A stretch of DNA of 64,000 nt from Symmachiella dynata (GCF_007747995.1 NZ_CP036276.1:1231001-1295000); one strand, 5' to 3'; numbered from the stretch's first letter, positions 44,793 through 54,164 are shown. The notes: generated from the sequence alone by a model not told the origin. Numbers and translations: made by a program.

Positions 44793-47700
44793 ATGCGAAG
44801 AATTTCACTGATGATTGTTTGTCTTGTCGCTGCTTATGCCGCGATGCCGGTCGGCGCTGAGGAACCGGTGGATAAACAAGAATTCCCGGCGCCGTCGTAT
44901 TCCCGCGATGTGCAGCGCGTGTTTAAGAAGTATTGCATCGCTTGCCATAACGAGGACGAGCAGGAGAGCGGTCTGAGTCTGCACGATTTTTCCGCGTTGA
45001 TGCGCGGAGGGGACAGTGGCGAGAAACTGATCGTTCCCGGCAAACCGGCGGAGAGTTGGTTATTGCTGCTGCTGCAGGGTGAAGAAGAGCCGCAGATGCC
45101 GCCCGAGGGAGAAAAGCAACCGCGCGCTGAAGAAATTGCCGGCATTGCGCGGTGGATTGCAGCGGGTGCTAAGAATTCCGATGCGGACGAAGTGAAGTCT
45201 ACCGGCTACGACGCGCCGGACGTGCCGCAGGTTCTCCCCCAAGGCCCAGTCACTCCGGCGATTGTCTCCGTTGCGGTTTCGCCTGACGGCAAACGGTTAG
45301 CGGCTGTGCGACATCGTGAGGTGGTTTTGCTCAACGCCGACGATGGGAAAGTGATTACCAATTTCAAGGGGGCCGAGCATCCGCTCAATGCAGTCGCGTT
45401 CAGTCCCGATGGACAATGGATCGCAGCGGCGGGTGGTCCGGCGGGAATTGGGGGGAGTGTGCGGCTGTGGAAAATTGACGGCGAACCAGCAAGGGGATTC
45501 CACGGGCATGACGATTCGATTTACGGATTGGCGTTCAGTCCCGATGGAAAACTGCTGGCCACGTCGAGCTACGATAAGCTGATCAAATTGTGGGACGTGG
45601 CCACAGGCCAGGAGGCGGCCACGCTTAAGCATCACACGGCTGCCGTGTTTGACGTTGCGTTCAGTCCCGATGGCAAAACGTTGGCCTCGGTCGGCGACGA
45701 CCAGACAGTCAAGTTGTGGGACGTTGCCAGTGGAAAGCGGATGGTCACGCTCAGCGAACCGACTGGCAGCATGAATGCGGTCGAGTTTCATCCGTCGGGC
45801 AAAGAAGTGGTGGCGGTGGGTATCGACAAGACGTTGCGGGTTTGGAACTGGGATGGCAAGTCGGCCAAGATTCGCAAAAGCGTATTCGCCCACGATGCGA
45901 TCGTGTTGGATGTGGCGTACGCACCGGACGGAAAAACATTGTTTACGGCTGCGGAAGATGGTCGAATTAAGGCGTGGGATGCTGTCGGGCTGAATCTGTT
46001 GCGGACTGTAGAAAATTTGACGGATTGGCCGCACGCCTTAGCGGTTCGCCCAGACGGTAAACGGATCTTCGCCGGTCTGTATGACGGCAATTTACTGGCG
46101 TTTGACACTGAAAAATCTCAGCCGCCGCAGGTGCTCATTGCTGGACGACGCGCGGAACCCGTTGCGGAAGAGAAGCCGGAATCCGCCAAAGTGGCCGAAC
46201 GTCCCCGCGATCCGGAACTCTCTTCAATCAGCCCACGGACGGCGGTGCGGGGGACGACGGCGAAGTTCACCTTGTCGGGACGCAATATCGCCGATGCCGA
46301 CGCGTTGTTTGTCGCTCCGGGAGACCTGAAAGCCAAATTATTGCCTTCCGATGGCAAGGACCCGAACAAGATCCAATGCGAAGTAGAACTTCCCGCCGAC
46401 TTGATGCCGCGGATGGTTTCGCTGCGACTGCATACGCCAACGGGCAGCACCGGGAGCCGGGCGTTTTATGTTGGTCCATTTGCGGAGCAGGGGGAGAAGG
46501 AAGCGAACGATACGCCTGAAACCGCGACGGTGGCGGAGTTGCCCAAAACATTGGTGGGGACGATCAACCGCAAAGGGGACCGCGATCTGTGGCGATTTGA
46601 TGCGCCCGCTGGAGCGGAGATTGTGTTTGCGCTGCGAGGGACCGGCTTTGGATCGAAATTAGATGCCGAGTTGTCGATCTTGGACGAAGCGGGAAAAGTG
46701 TTGGCCCGTTCGCAGCGGCATCCCAACCAGCGGGATGCGGTGATCGGGTACCGGTTTGAGAATGCAGGATCGTACTTGTTACGCGTCGAGGACCTGCGGT
46801 TTTCCGGTGGCGGTGGACACTATTATTACATCCATGCCGGCCAGTTCCCCTACGTCGAGGGCGTGTTTCCGTTGGGAGTGACAGCTGGGGCAAAAAATGC
46901 TGACGTGCTTCAAGCTCGCGGTTTCAATCTGGGCGATGCGTCGCAGATTGACGTCGAGGGCAAATCGCCCGGTGACCGTAACGACCGGTTGAAAACCGAA
47001 TTGGGGCCGACGTTGAACACCGTGCGATATGAATTGAGCGAATTTCCCGAGGTGGTTGAAGTCGAGCCCAACGACACGCCGGCACAAGCACAGTTGTTGT
47101 CAGTCCCAGGCGCTCTGAGCGGGCGAGTGATGACCAGTAGCGAAGGCAGCGGCGCGGCGGATGTTGTGGCGTTTGAAGCGAAGCAAGGGGACCGGCTATT
47201 GATCCAGGTCTCCGCGCGGCGGGCGGGGTCGCTGTTGGATTCGGTGATCGAGATTCTGACCGCTGAGGGCGAACCGGTCGGTCGGCAAACGTTGCAGGCG
47301 GTCTCTGAAACGTTTATTACGCTGCGGGACCATAGTTCGAAGCGGGATGGCATTCGACTGCAGAACTGGGATGGCTTTGAGATCAACGACTATCTGATGT
47401 TGGGCGGCGAGGTGATCAAAATCCGCGCCTTGCCACTCGGGCCGGATGAGGATGTGAAATTCTTCGCCAACGGCGGGCGTCTGGGATATTTCGGCACCAC
47501 CCCGCAGGGGCACGCTGTGAATTCGTCGGTGTACAAAATCGAAGTGCATCCACCCGGTCAATCGTTTCCGCCCAGCGGCTTGCCCATCGTGGCCTTGAAC
47601 TATCGAAACGACGATGGCGGGCCGGGGCTGGGGAGTGATTCCCAACTCTTTTTTGACGTACCGGCTGACGGCAAATATTTAGTGCGCATCAACGATGTCC

Positions 47701-48440
47701 GTGGACTGTCGGGCGACGACTTTTTTTACCGCCTCGCCATTCGCCGGCCGCAACCTGATTTTCGGATCTCGATGAACCCCGCCGATCCGAACATTCCTCG
47801 CGGCGGAAATCTACCGGTCACGATCAATGCGTCGCGTCTGGAAGGGTTCGATGGAGCGATTGATGTTCGAATCGAGGGGTTGCCCGCCGGCATCACCGCA
47901 ACCGCTGGGCGGATCGGCCCCGATGATTCTTCGTGTGTCGTGACGTTTTCAGCTCCGGAATCGGTCGAGACATTGGGTACCGAAACGAGAAACGTGCAGG
48001 CGATTGGCACCGCAACTGTGGGTGACAAAACCGTGGAGCAGCGTAGTTCGACTGGGTTTGGATTGCATCAGGTCTCCTTGGCGCCGCCGCCGACATTGGA
48101 GGTAGCCGTCAGTCCCCAGGAGGCGGTGATTGAACCGGGGCAGGAAGTGCGGTTTCAGTTGAAATTGAAACGGAACTATGGATTTAACAGCCGAGTGCCG
48201 ATTGCGGTCCAGAACCTGCCGCATGGAATTCGGGTATTACACGTGGGGCTCAACGGTGTGTTAATCCCCGAGGGGCAGACCGAGCAATCATTTGTGGTGA
48301 AATGCGAGCCGTGGGTGCCGCGGCAAAAGATCTCGTTCTATGCGACCGCCCGTGTCGAGGCGACTGGGGAGCGAAATAGTTCTGTGCCGATTTTGCTGGA
48401 AGCAACTGGAGTCCCCAGCGCCGTGGCTGGAGGGAGGTGA
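44793..48440 (+). CDS. Giant secreted protein: cytochrome, WD40 propeller and PPC domains
   Basis: 1,215 residues from the ATG at 44793, with a signal peptide (SLMIVCLVAAYAAMPVGAEE). A PSCyt1-type cytochrome domain has the CxxCH motif CIACH at residues 48-52 and EPQMPPEGEKQP downstream. WD40 repeats run from about 155 to 445; units such as VAFSPDGKTLASVGDDQTVKLWDVASGK recur about seven times, enough for one beta-propeller. An Ig/IPT-like segment (SSISPRTAVRGTTAKFTLSGRNI) and two pre-peptidase C-terminal-like domains (KEANDTPETATVAELPKTL and VEVEPNDTPAQAQLLSVPG) follow. Beta-rich domains with RLEGFDGAIDVRIEGLPAGI and IAVQNLPHGIRVLHV end the chain. It is probably an exported electron-transfer or binding scaffold associated with the DUF1501/DUF1549 pair. 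Confidence 0.93.
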   Translation: MRRISLMIVCLVAAYAAMPVGAEEPVDKQEFPAPSYSRDVQRVFKKYCIACHNEDEQESGLSLHDFSALMRGGDSGEKLIVPGKPAESWLLLLLQGEEEPQMPPEGEKQPRAEEIAGIARWIAAGAKNSDADEVKSTGYDAPDVPQVLPQGPVTPAIVSVAVSPDGKRLAAVRHREVVLLNADDGKVITNFKGAEHPLNAVAFSPDGQWIAAAGGPAGIGGSVRLWKIDGEPARGFHGHDDSIYGLAFSPDGKLLATSSYDKLIKLWDVATGQEAATLKHHTAAVFDVAFSPDGKTLASVGDDQTVKLWDVASGKRMVTLSEPTGSMNAVEFHPSGKEVVAVGIDKTLRVWNWDGKSAKIRKSVFAHDAIVLDVAYAPDGKTLFTAAEDGRIKAWDAVGLNLLRTVENLTDWPHALAVRPDGKRIFAGLYDGNLLAFDTEKSQPPQVLIAGRRAEPVAEEKPESAKVAERPRDPELSSISPRTAVRGTTAKFTLSGRNIADADALFVAPGDLKAKLLPSDGKDPNKIQCEVELPADLMPRMVSLRLHTPTGSTGSRAFYVGPFAEQGEKEANDTPETATVAELPKTLVGTINRKGDRDLWRFDAPAGAEIVFALRGTGFGSKLDAELSILDEAGKVLARSQRHPNQRDAVIGYRFENAGSYLLRVEDLRFSGGGGHYYYIHAGQFPYVEGVFPLGVTAGAKNADVLQARGFNLGDASQIDVEGKSPGDRNDRLKTELGPTLNTVRYELSEFPEVVEVEPNDTPAQAQLLSVPGALSGRVMTSSEGSGAADVVAFEAKQGDRLLIQVSARRAGSLLDSVIEILTAEGEPVGRQTLQAVSETFITLRDHSSKRDGIRLQNWDGFEINDYLMLGGEVIKIRALPLGPDEDVKFFANGGRLGYFGTTPQGHAVNSSVYKIEVHPPGQSFPPSGLPIVALNYRNDDGGPGLGSDSQLFFDVPADGKYLVRINDVRGLSGDDFFYRLAIRRPQPDFRISMNPADPNIPRGGNLPVTINASRLEGFDGAIDVRIEGLPAGITATAGRIGPDDSSCVVTFSAPESVETLGTETRNVQAIGTATVGDKTVEQRSSTGFGLHQVSLAPPPTLEVAVSPQEAVIEPGQEVRFQLKLKRNYGFNSRVPIAVQNLPHGIRVLHVGLNGVLIPEGQTEQSFVVKCEPWVPRQKISFYATARVEATGERNSSVPILLEATGVPSAVAGGR

Positions 48441-48443
48441 CGC

Positions 48444-48740
48444 GTGAGCGAGGACGCTGAGGCACAGTCGCCGTATACCGAACGGGTGATTTTTCGAGGT
48501 CAGGTGCAAGGGGTCGGTTTTCGCTATCGGACGCGTCGCCTGGCAAGGGGTTATCCTGTAACGGGTTATGTCAAGAATCTCGCCGACGGCACGGTCGAGC
48601 TGATTGCTCAGGGGGACGAGGATGACGTCAGTAAGTTTGTGGACGAACTCAGCCGGGTCATGGAGAGGAATATTTCTGCAGCGGACCGTCGTCCTCTAGA
48701 CCCGAGCGAGCGGTATGCCGGGTTTTCGATTCGCCGTTGA
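48444..48740 (+). CDS. acyP: Acylphosphatase
   Basis: A 98-residue enzyme read from a GTG with GGAGGGAGG upstream and only three bases after the previous stop codon. The family core is intact: VIFRGQVQGVGFRYRTRRLA, with the catalytic Arg in the GQVQGVGFR loop, then GYPVTGYVKNLADGTVELIAQG with the catalytic Asn in VKNL. Acylphosphatases hydrolyse carboxyl-phosphate bonds such as those in acetyl or carbamoyl phosphate. Its tight coupling to the giant WD40/PPC gene is probably a chance of operon structure, since the activities share no known pathway. Confidence 0.95.
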   Translation: MSEDAEAQSPYTERVIFRGQVQGVGFRYRTRRLARGYPVTGYVKNLADGTVELIAQGDEDDVSKFVDELSRVMERNISAADRRPLDPSERYAGFSIRR

Positions 48741-49151
48741 GGCAGCGGTCTTGTTGGACCGATTTTAGGGCCGCTGGATGGTGTATCTCTTAAAAAATCG
48801 GTGACAACCGCGGCTTAGGCTATGACAAACCCCCGTGGATTCGTTCTACTACAACTGGTTTCAAAATCCTCGGATGCGGCAAGTCGGCCCCTGTTTTAGG
48901 AGCTCGATTCAGCCAAAAAGAGGTTTGAAACAGGTTCTGTGAGAAAAGCGTCAGAAAAGCGTCCGCGCCATCCAACGGCCGGTGCGAAATTGACGTAAAA
49001 CGGTCATTCGCCGACGTTGCGCTGCTGTTTGATCGTCCATCCGGGGGATGGCGATCCGCGGTCGACGGATTCGACCAGCGTGGTGAGTTTTGATGGCCTT
49101 GTGTGAATCCCGTCTGATATTTTTGCGGAAACGTCGTTGTAAGGGAACGTG
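48741..49151. other. Intergenic region upstream of ABC-2 permease
   Basis: No gene. It contains the repeated 14-mer (48858-48871, also at 10123-10136) and a direct repeat GAAAAGCGTC (two copies between 48942 and 48962). The promoter of the next gene is expected here but no clear boxes are seen. Confidence 0.3.
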
Positions 49152-49976
49152 ATGAGAAGTTTTTCCGGCACGTGGATCATTGCTGTGGCCACGATGAAAG
49201 AAGCGATTCGGCAGCCGTTTTTTTTCCTGCTGATCGCGATTTCAGTCATCCTGATGGTGCTGAACACGTTTTTGCCATTCTTTTCGTTGGGCGATGACGT
49301 CAAGATGCTCAAAGACTGCGGATTGGCGACGCTGTTGATCAGCGGTTTGCTGCTGGCGGTCTGGACGGCCAGCCAAAGCATTGCGGCAGAAATCGAAGGG
49401 AAAACGGCAATCACGCTGTTGTCCAAACCGATCACGCGGCGGCAGTTCATCATGGGGAAATATCTTGGAATTCTGATGGGGGTGTTCATCTTTTTCGTCC
49501 CCGTCGTCATCGTGTTTCTGGCCTGCATTTATTACAAGGTTCCCTACGATTTTCGGGAAGCCTCGGAAGTCAACTATATGGCGGCACACTCTTGGATCGA
49601 GATTGTCCAAGTCTTACCGGGAATTGCGTTGATCTTTATGGAGGTCAGTATTCTGGCGGCGATTAGCGTGGCGATTTCCACCCGCCTGCCGATGGTCGTC
49701 AACATGGTCGCCTGTTTGGCAATTTTTGTTGTGGGGCACCTGACGCCGACGTTGGTGAACTCGGGAGCATTGCAAAACGAGTTGGTCGACTTCTTTGCCC
49801 GACTGATTGCGACGATCTTGCCGGCCCTCGAGGTCTTTAATGTCCAGGCAGCTGTTGCGACTGGTGCGCCGGTGCCGGGGATCTATTTGGGTTGGTCCGC
49901 CATCTATGCGGTCGCATATAGCGCCGCGGCGATATTGCTGGCATTTATTCTTTTCGAGGACCGCGATCTGGCGTAA
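49152..49976 (+). CDS. ABC-2-type transporter permease
   Basis: A 274-residue membrane protein with about six helices, related to NosY/ABC-2 permeases. The start is ATG 49152; GTG 49149 immediately precedes it. The first cytoplasmic segment ([21 protein letters not shown]) and [32 protein letters not shown], between helices 2 and 3, are typical of the family, while the [34 protein letters not shown] stretch forms helix 4. It needs an ATPase partner: none is adjacent except the ABC half-transporter 400 bases downstream, whose nucleotide-binding domain is degenerate. A terminator at 50053-50078 separates the two. Confidence 0.9.
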   Translation: MRSFSGTWIIAVATMKEAIRQPFFFLLIAISVILMVLNTFLPFFSLGDDVKMLKDCGLATLLISGLLLAVWTASQSIAAEIEGKTAITLLSKPITRRQFIMGKYLGILMGVFIFFVPVVIVFLACIYYKVPYDFREASEVNYMAAHSWIEIVQVLPGIALIFMEVSILAAISVAISTRLPMVVNMVACLAIFVVGHLTPTLVNSGALQNELVDFFARLIATILPALEVFNVQAAVATGAPVPGIYLGWSAIYAVAYSAAAILLAFILFEDRDLA

Positions 49977-50377
49977 AATGGCTGAAGACGGGGGCGGCGT
50001 GCTCTGAGCCTGTTGTGGGCGGCGCGCCGGCCGAGTGTTGATGCTTTCTTCACCCAGCCCCGTTTGGCTGGGTTTTTTAATTGGCGAAATTCGGTTTGCG
50101 CTGCCCAGCCACAGGCATTGCGTTTTGCGAGGAATCCTCTCGCGGTCATTCATCGCGATTTGCCCTGCTGTCGGCTGTGCGAGATGCGGCCGACGGGTTA
50201 TGGAACGTTTATCGCATGGAGGGAGCGTGCCTGATGTCATGGCACGGCAGCGCGGGAAGTGTCAAGTTGAGGACAGCGGGTTTCTCGGAAGAATTTACCA
50301 AATCCGCTGTTGCAGTAAAAAACGCAACTTGATGCCGATCTGTCGCCTGTGTCGTAATTGAGCTGAAGGTAGTGATC
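49977..50377. other. Intergenic region with terminator
   Basis: No gene. A strong intrinsic terminator is at 50053-50078; the remainder is the leader of the ABC half-transporter gene. Confidence 0.5.
50053..50078 (+). terminator. Intrinsic terminator
   Basis: A perfect 7-bp stem CCCAGCC/GGCTGGG (50053-50059 with 50066-50072), 6-base loop and six T (50073-50078). Ends the ABC-2 permease transcript. Confidence 0.9.
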
Positions 50378-52351
50378 GTGATCACCAAGAATCCTCATCC
50401 CTTGGAACGCCTCGTCTCTCGGAAAAAGTTGTTTCAAGGGCAGGCACTGCGGTGTCTACTCTGGTCGGCCGGCGGGTCGATCGTGCTTTGCTTAATGCTG
50501 GTGTTCGGTTGGTTGCTGGCGAGCGTATTGGTCGACGATGGACAGTTAGAGTTAACCGCGGCCGAATTCAAACAGTTGCAGGCGATTGCCAGCCCCTACG
50601 AGATTCCGGTGGACCCTGAAGTCTCCGACAGTGTCGAATTGGCCGATCGCGGGATCTTGCCGGCGGTTTGGCGGGCGCGGACGTGCGTGTGCGGAAAAGT
50701 ATTGGCAGCAGCGCATGGACGAATTGAGGCTCTGCAGAGAAACTCCAGCGCTGTGACGTTCTTGGCGGTCATGATCGGTCTGAGCGGCGCGCTGTGTGCG
50801 ATGATGTATTCGCGGGGCCGGACCTGCGCCATGCGCGAGGCGGTGGGCATCACCACCTCGCAGCGGCGAGCCGTGCATCGTCAGACGTTGCGATTGGCAC
50901 CGTCGGCGTTGCCGGACCATCGCAACGGGGAACTGCGGACGTTGTTCTCGTCGGACATGGATCAATTGCAGGAGGGACTGTATTACTGGACGCTGCGTTG
51001 GGCGCGGGAACCAGTGAAATTGTTGCTGCTGGCCATGCTGGCAATTGCCACCGGGCCGATCGTCGCTGGAAGCGTGATGTTGTTGTTGCTGGGAAGTTGG
51101 TTGTTGATCGCTTGGCAGAAGCAGCAGGGCCGCGCGTTGCGGGCATTGGGCAAGTCGCGTGCAGAAGAAAAACTGCGGTTGCTCGCCGAAAGTCTGAACA
51201 CCACGCGGTTGGTACGGGGATATGGCAAGGAGATGGAGGCGTTTGAGGACGAACAATTCCAGCAGCATTTGGCGCAGCTCTCACAGGAAACAACGCAGTG
51301 GATGAGGCAGGATTGGGTGCAGCGTTGGGGGTTAACGATGTTGGCCGCATTTGTGGGCGGCGTGGTGCTGATGTTTGTCGGGAATCAGATTCTGAATCCA
51401 GCAAGGGCATTTTCTTTGCCCTCGGCGATATTGCTGATTCTGGCAATCGGTTGCATGCATGTACCGCTGCGCAATCTGTGGAATTTACCGCGAGACGTCG
51501 CAGACGGGGCGCGGGTTTCGGCGCGGATTGAAAATTACCTCGCGCGAACTCCGCACGTGGGACAGGCGGTGGGCGCGAAATTCCTGCAGCCGATGGCAAA
51601 GTCGTTGATTTTTGACAACGTCGTCTTTGAAGGCTCGGACCATGAATTGCTGCTGAACGGCTGCAGTTTTCAGGTCAAAGCTGGGACGCAGGTGGCGGTG
51701 GTCTCGATGGATCCCTGGGAGGCGCGGACGGTGGCACACTTGTTGCCGCGGTTCATCGAACCCAAGTCGGGGCAGATTCTCATCGATGGCGAAGATGTCG
51801 CCTGGGTGACGCTCGACTCCCTGCGAGCCGAAGCAATCATGGTCAGTGCCCGAGATCCATTTTTTACCGGGACCGTGTTAGAAAACATCCGCTGCGGCGA
51901 TACGCATTATTCATTGCAAGACGTGACCGATGCGGCGAAGCTGACGCACGCGCATAACTTCATTCTCAAATTGCCGCTGGGTTACGAAACAGTAATCGGC
52001 GAGCATGGGGAACAACTCGATCCGGGGCAGGTGTTCCGTTTAGGGTTGGCGCGGGCAATCCTCCGTGATCCGGCGCTGTTGATCATCGAGGAGCCTGAGG
52101 AATCGATGGACGAGGGGGCCAAGTCGCTCCTGGACGATGCCTACAGTCGTATCCGACCGGGGCGGACGATCATCTATTTGCCGCACCGCATGGCGACGCT
52201 GCGCCGCGCGGATGAAATCATCGTGCTTCACAAAGGGCAAGTCGCCGCAATGGGGAACCATGCGGCACTGGTGAAGTCTTCGTCGATTTACGCGCACTGG
52301 GAGTATTCCAATTTCAATACGTTCCGGCATGAAGTGGAAGCGAAGACATAG
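50378..52351 (+). CDS. ABC half-transporter with degenerate nucleotide-binding domain
   Basis: About 657 residues from GTG 50378 (the GTG at 50372 is too close to the AAGG site). The membrane domain has the usual exporter helices plus an extra loop of about 75 residues after the first helix (FKQLQAIASPYEIPVDPEV), and EAVGITTSQRRAVHRQTLRL before the next helices. The NBD keeps its outline but has lost its signatures. Walker A, normally GxxGxGKST, reads SMDPWEART. The signature LSGGQ reads LDPGQ. Walker B reads ALLIIEEPEESMD, and the H-loop His remains (LPHRMATL). The Q-loop reads SARDPFFTGTVLENIR. ATP hydrolysis at this site looks impossible; it may pair with an active partner or act as a regulatory or scaffold protein. 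Confidence 0.88.
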   Translation: MITKNPHPLERLVSRKKLFQGQALRCLLWSAGGSIVLCLMLVFGWLLASVLVDDGQLELTAAEFKQLQAIASPYEIPVDPEVSDSVELADRGILPAVWRARTCVCGKVLAAAHGRIEALQRNSSAVTFLAVMIGLSGALCAMMYSRGRTCAMREAVGITTSQRRAVHRQTLRLAPSALPDHRNGELRTLFSSDMDQLQEGLYYWTLRWAREPVKLLLLAMLAIATGPIVAGSVMLLLLGSWLLIAWQKQQGRALRALGKSRAEEKLRLLAESLNTTRLVRGYGKEMEAFEDEQFQQHLAQLSQETTQWMRQDWVQRWGLTMLAAFVGGVVLMFVGNQILNPARAFSLPSAILLILAIGCMHVPLRNLWNLPRDVADGARVSARIENYLARTPHVGQAVGAKFLQPMAKSLIFDNVVFEGSDHELLLNGCSFQVKAGTQVAVVSMDPWEARTVAHLLPRFIEPKSGQILIDGEDVAWVTLDSLRAEAIMVSARDPFFTGTVLENIRCGDTHYSLQDVTDAAKLTHAHNFILKLPLGYETVIGEHGEQLDPGQVFRLGLARAILRDPALLIIEEPEESMDEGAKSLLDDAYSRIRPGRTIIYLPHRMATLRRADEIIVLHKGQVAAMGNHAALVKSSSIYAHWEYSNFNTFRHEVEAKT

Positions 52352-52368
52352 GCGCGTCGGGTGAAAAA

Positions 52369-52385
52369 GACTCGCGCAAAGGCGC
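52369..52385. repeat. Left arm of inverted repeat B
   Basis: GACTCGCGCAAAGGCGC, matching the complement of 52503-52519 at 16 of 17 positions, spacer 117 bases. Related in sequence to repeat C at 58320-58546. Confidence 0.75.
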
Positions 52386-52502
52386 AGAGCCGCGAAGAAG
52401 AAAAAGAGGAAACTGACAAAACCCGTGTTGGTTAATCAGTATTGCCCTTTCCCAACCAAGCCGCGCGTCACGTAACACCTTGCTTATTGCAAAAAACACT
52501 TT

Positions 52503-52519
52503 GCGCCTTGGCGCGAGTC
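52503..52519. repeat. Right arm of inverted repeat B
   Basis: GCGCCTTGGCGCGAGTC, the complement of the left arm except for one position. Confidence 0.75.
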
Positions 52520-52632
52520 CTTTCTTTTGCAGGATGCACCGCGACGCATCTTTGCTGCAAATTAAGAAAGACTTACCGCATTAAAACGTGTTAGGGAAAG
52601 CATCGCTCGCAGGTGCGATCGTGCATGTTTTG

Positions 52633-52655
52633 CACTGGCGGGCAAGCCGCCAGTG
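52633..52655. repeat. Palindrome CACTGGCGG / CCGCCAGTG
   Basis: A perfect 9-bp stem (52633-52641 with 52647-52655) and loop GCAAG, between convergent genes, where it can form a hairpin on either strand. A decayed copy is at 38550-38572. Confidence 0.7.
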
Positions 52656-52676
52656 GCACCCGTTGCGGGTGTTGAT

Positions 52677-53477
52677 TCAACGGCGCTGCAGTTTTGAGTA
52701 GCAAAATTGGTGTCGCGAGTTGAATAGGCGGCGAAATCCCAGCAAGACCACGCCCACGGTTCCCATGGCGGTGCCTGATGCGATGAGAAACATGATCACG
52801 ATTTGGTATTTGACTGCTTGGCCGGGGTCGACGCCGGCGATGAGTTGTCCGGTCATCATGCCGGGCAGGCTGACGATGCCGACGACCATCATGGAATTGA
52901 TGATCGGAATCATACCCGTGCGAATCGCTTGGCGGACCGGCTCGCGACCTGCTTCCCAGCGCGTGGCACCCAATGATAGCAGCGTTTCCACACGGTCGCG
53001 GCGGCTGGAGAGTTCTTCGCCGAGCTGGTTTAGGCCCAGCGCGATGCCGTTGAGCGTGTTGCCCAGAATCATGCCCAGCAGTGGAATGGCATATTGTGGG
53101 TCGTACCAGGGGGTGACCTGCCGCATGACGGTCAGCAGCGCAAAGGCTGACACGATCCAACAACTGGCGCAGATGGAGAGCATGCTATCGAGATAGACAC
53201 CGGGATAAACCAAGCCGGTGCGTCGCACGGCAGCGATGGCGGCGATCGCGGTCATGACCAACATCACAGCGACGACGATGTACCATTGTTGGACCGCAAA
53301 GACCCATTTGAGCACAAATCCGACCAGTACCAATTGGACGATCGTGCGGAGTGCTCCGAGGAACAGCATCCGCTCCAGGCCGAGGCGTAGGAAGAGTGAG
53401 ATCAGGCCATTGATAATGATCAGGGCAGCCGCAAACGCGACTTCGTAGTTTGAGAGTTCGACGTAGGTGGCTTTCAT
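52677..53477 (-). CDS. FetB-like iron export permease (UPF0014)
   Basis: A 266-residue membrane protein of the FetB/YbbM family, with about seven helices. Family marks are SLFLRLGLERMLFLGALRTIVQLVLVGFVLKWVF near the start, YAIPLLGMILGNTLNGIALGLNQLGEEL, EAGREPVRQAIRTGMIPIINSMMVVGIVSLPGMMTGQLIAG and the helix-rich end. In E. coli FetAB exports iron and counters oxidative stress. The ATPase gene is directly upstream with a 6-base gap, so they form the expected pair. C-terminal residues (RRLFNSRHQFCYSK) are basic and cytoplasmic. Substrate in this organism is inferred only. Confidence 0.88.
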   Translation of the reverse strand: MKATYVELSNYEVAFAAALIIINGLISLFLRLGLERMLFLGALRTIVQLVLVGFVLKWVFAVQQWYIVVAVMLVMTAIAAIAAVRRTGLVYPGVYLDSMLSICASCWIVSAFALLTVMRQVTPWYDPQYAIPLLGMILGNTLNGIALGLNQLGEELSSRRDRVETLLSLGATRWEAGREPVRQAIRTGMIPIINSMMVVGIVSLPGMMTGQLIAGVDPGQAVKYQIVIMFLIASGTAMGTVGVVLLGFRRLFNSRHQFCYSKLQRR

Positions 53478-53483
53478 GTGCTG

Positions 53484-54164
53484 TCACTCCTTCTCCGCGC
53501 CGTGGTCCAATGCGAACTCACGGGTGGCGATCCGCAGGACTTGTGCGGGGTCGTGGCTGACCCAAATCACCGCTCGGCTGTCGTCAGCTTGTTGCCAATC
53601 GACGACCATCTGTTCGACGGCCGTTGCCGAGGCGGGATCGAGCGAGGCGGTCGGTTCGTCGAGCAGCAGTAATGTGGGATCGCATTGCAGCGCGCGGATC
53701 AGGGCGGTGATTTGGGCTTCGCCGCCGGACAGTTCAGCGGCCGACTTGTCGAGAAAGTCCGCATCGCGACCCGCTTGTGTTAAAAGATCGATCACGCGTT
53801 TTTTTTGAAACTCTGCATCGCCGCGGATGCTTAATGAATAGGCGATGCGGAGGTTGCTTTCGACAGTTCCTTCGAAAATTGCGGGGCGTTGACGCAAGTA
53901 GATTGCTTGGCGACGAAAATTCGGGACGTCCGCGTTGGTGATCGTGTTGCCGCGCCAGAGGATTTCGCCGGCATCGATGGGATCGAGTCCCGACAGAGCG
54001 CGGAGCAACACGCTTTTGCCGGAACCGGTGGGGCCGATGATCGCCAATCGTTCTCCGGCGGCGATTTGCAGGTTGATGTCTTTGAGCAGCCACTGCTGCG
54101 CGCCGGGAATCTTGCGACCGAGGTGACGGGCTTGGAGCAAAGGAGGGGCGGACGGCATCGGCAT
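53484..54164 (-). CDS. FetA-like ABC ATP-binding protein
   Basis: A 226-residue ATPase with complete motifs: Walker A GPTGSGKS (about residues 44-51), Q-loop RQAIYLRQRPAIFEGTVESNLRIAY, signature LSGGEAQITALIRAL (LSGGE variant), Walker B LLLLDEPTASLD and the H-loop SHDPAQ. It is the partner of the FetB-like permease immediately downstream; the layout and short length match the YbbL/FetA pattern. It is preceded by a 66-codon ORF on the same strand. Probably drives metal-ion export. Confidence 0.92.
   Translation of the reverse strand: MPMPSAPPLLQARHLGRKIPGAQQWLLKDINLQIAAGERLAIIGPTGSGKSVLLRALSGLDPIDAGEILWRGNTITNADVPNFRRQAIYLRQRPAIFEGTVESNLRIAYSLSIRGDAEFQKKRVIDLLTQAGRDADFLDKSAAELSGGEAQITALIRALQCDPTLLLLDEPTASLDPASATAVEQMVVDWQQADDSRAVIWVSHDPAQVLRIATREFALDHGAEKE

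Larger units (their letters stand above)
52352..52676. other. Intergenic region with inverted repeat B and palindrome
   Basis: No gene. Lies between convergent genes and contains the inverted pair 52369-52385 / 52503-52519 and the small palindrome 52633-52655; either could act as a transcript end. Confidence 0.5.

Noticed and set aside
45297-46034. 245-codon minus-strand frame
   Set aside because: Antisense to the WD40 repeats; the repeat periodicity produces the open frame.
49004-49528. 174-codon minus-strand frame
   Set aside because: Antisense to the start of the ABC-2 permease, which has clear family features on the other strand.
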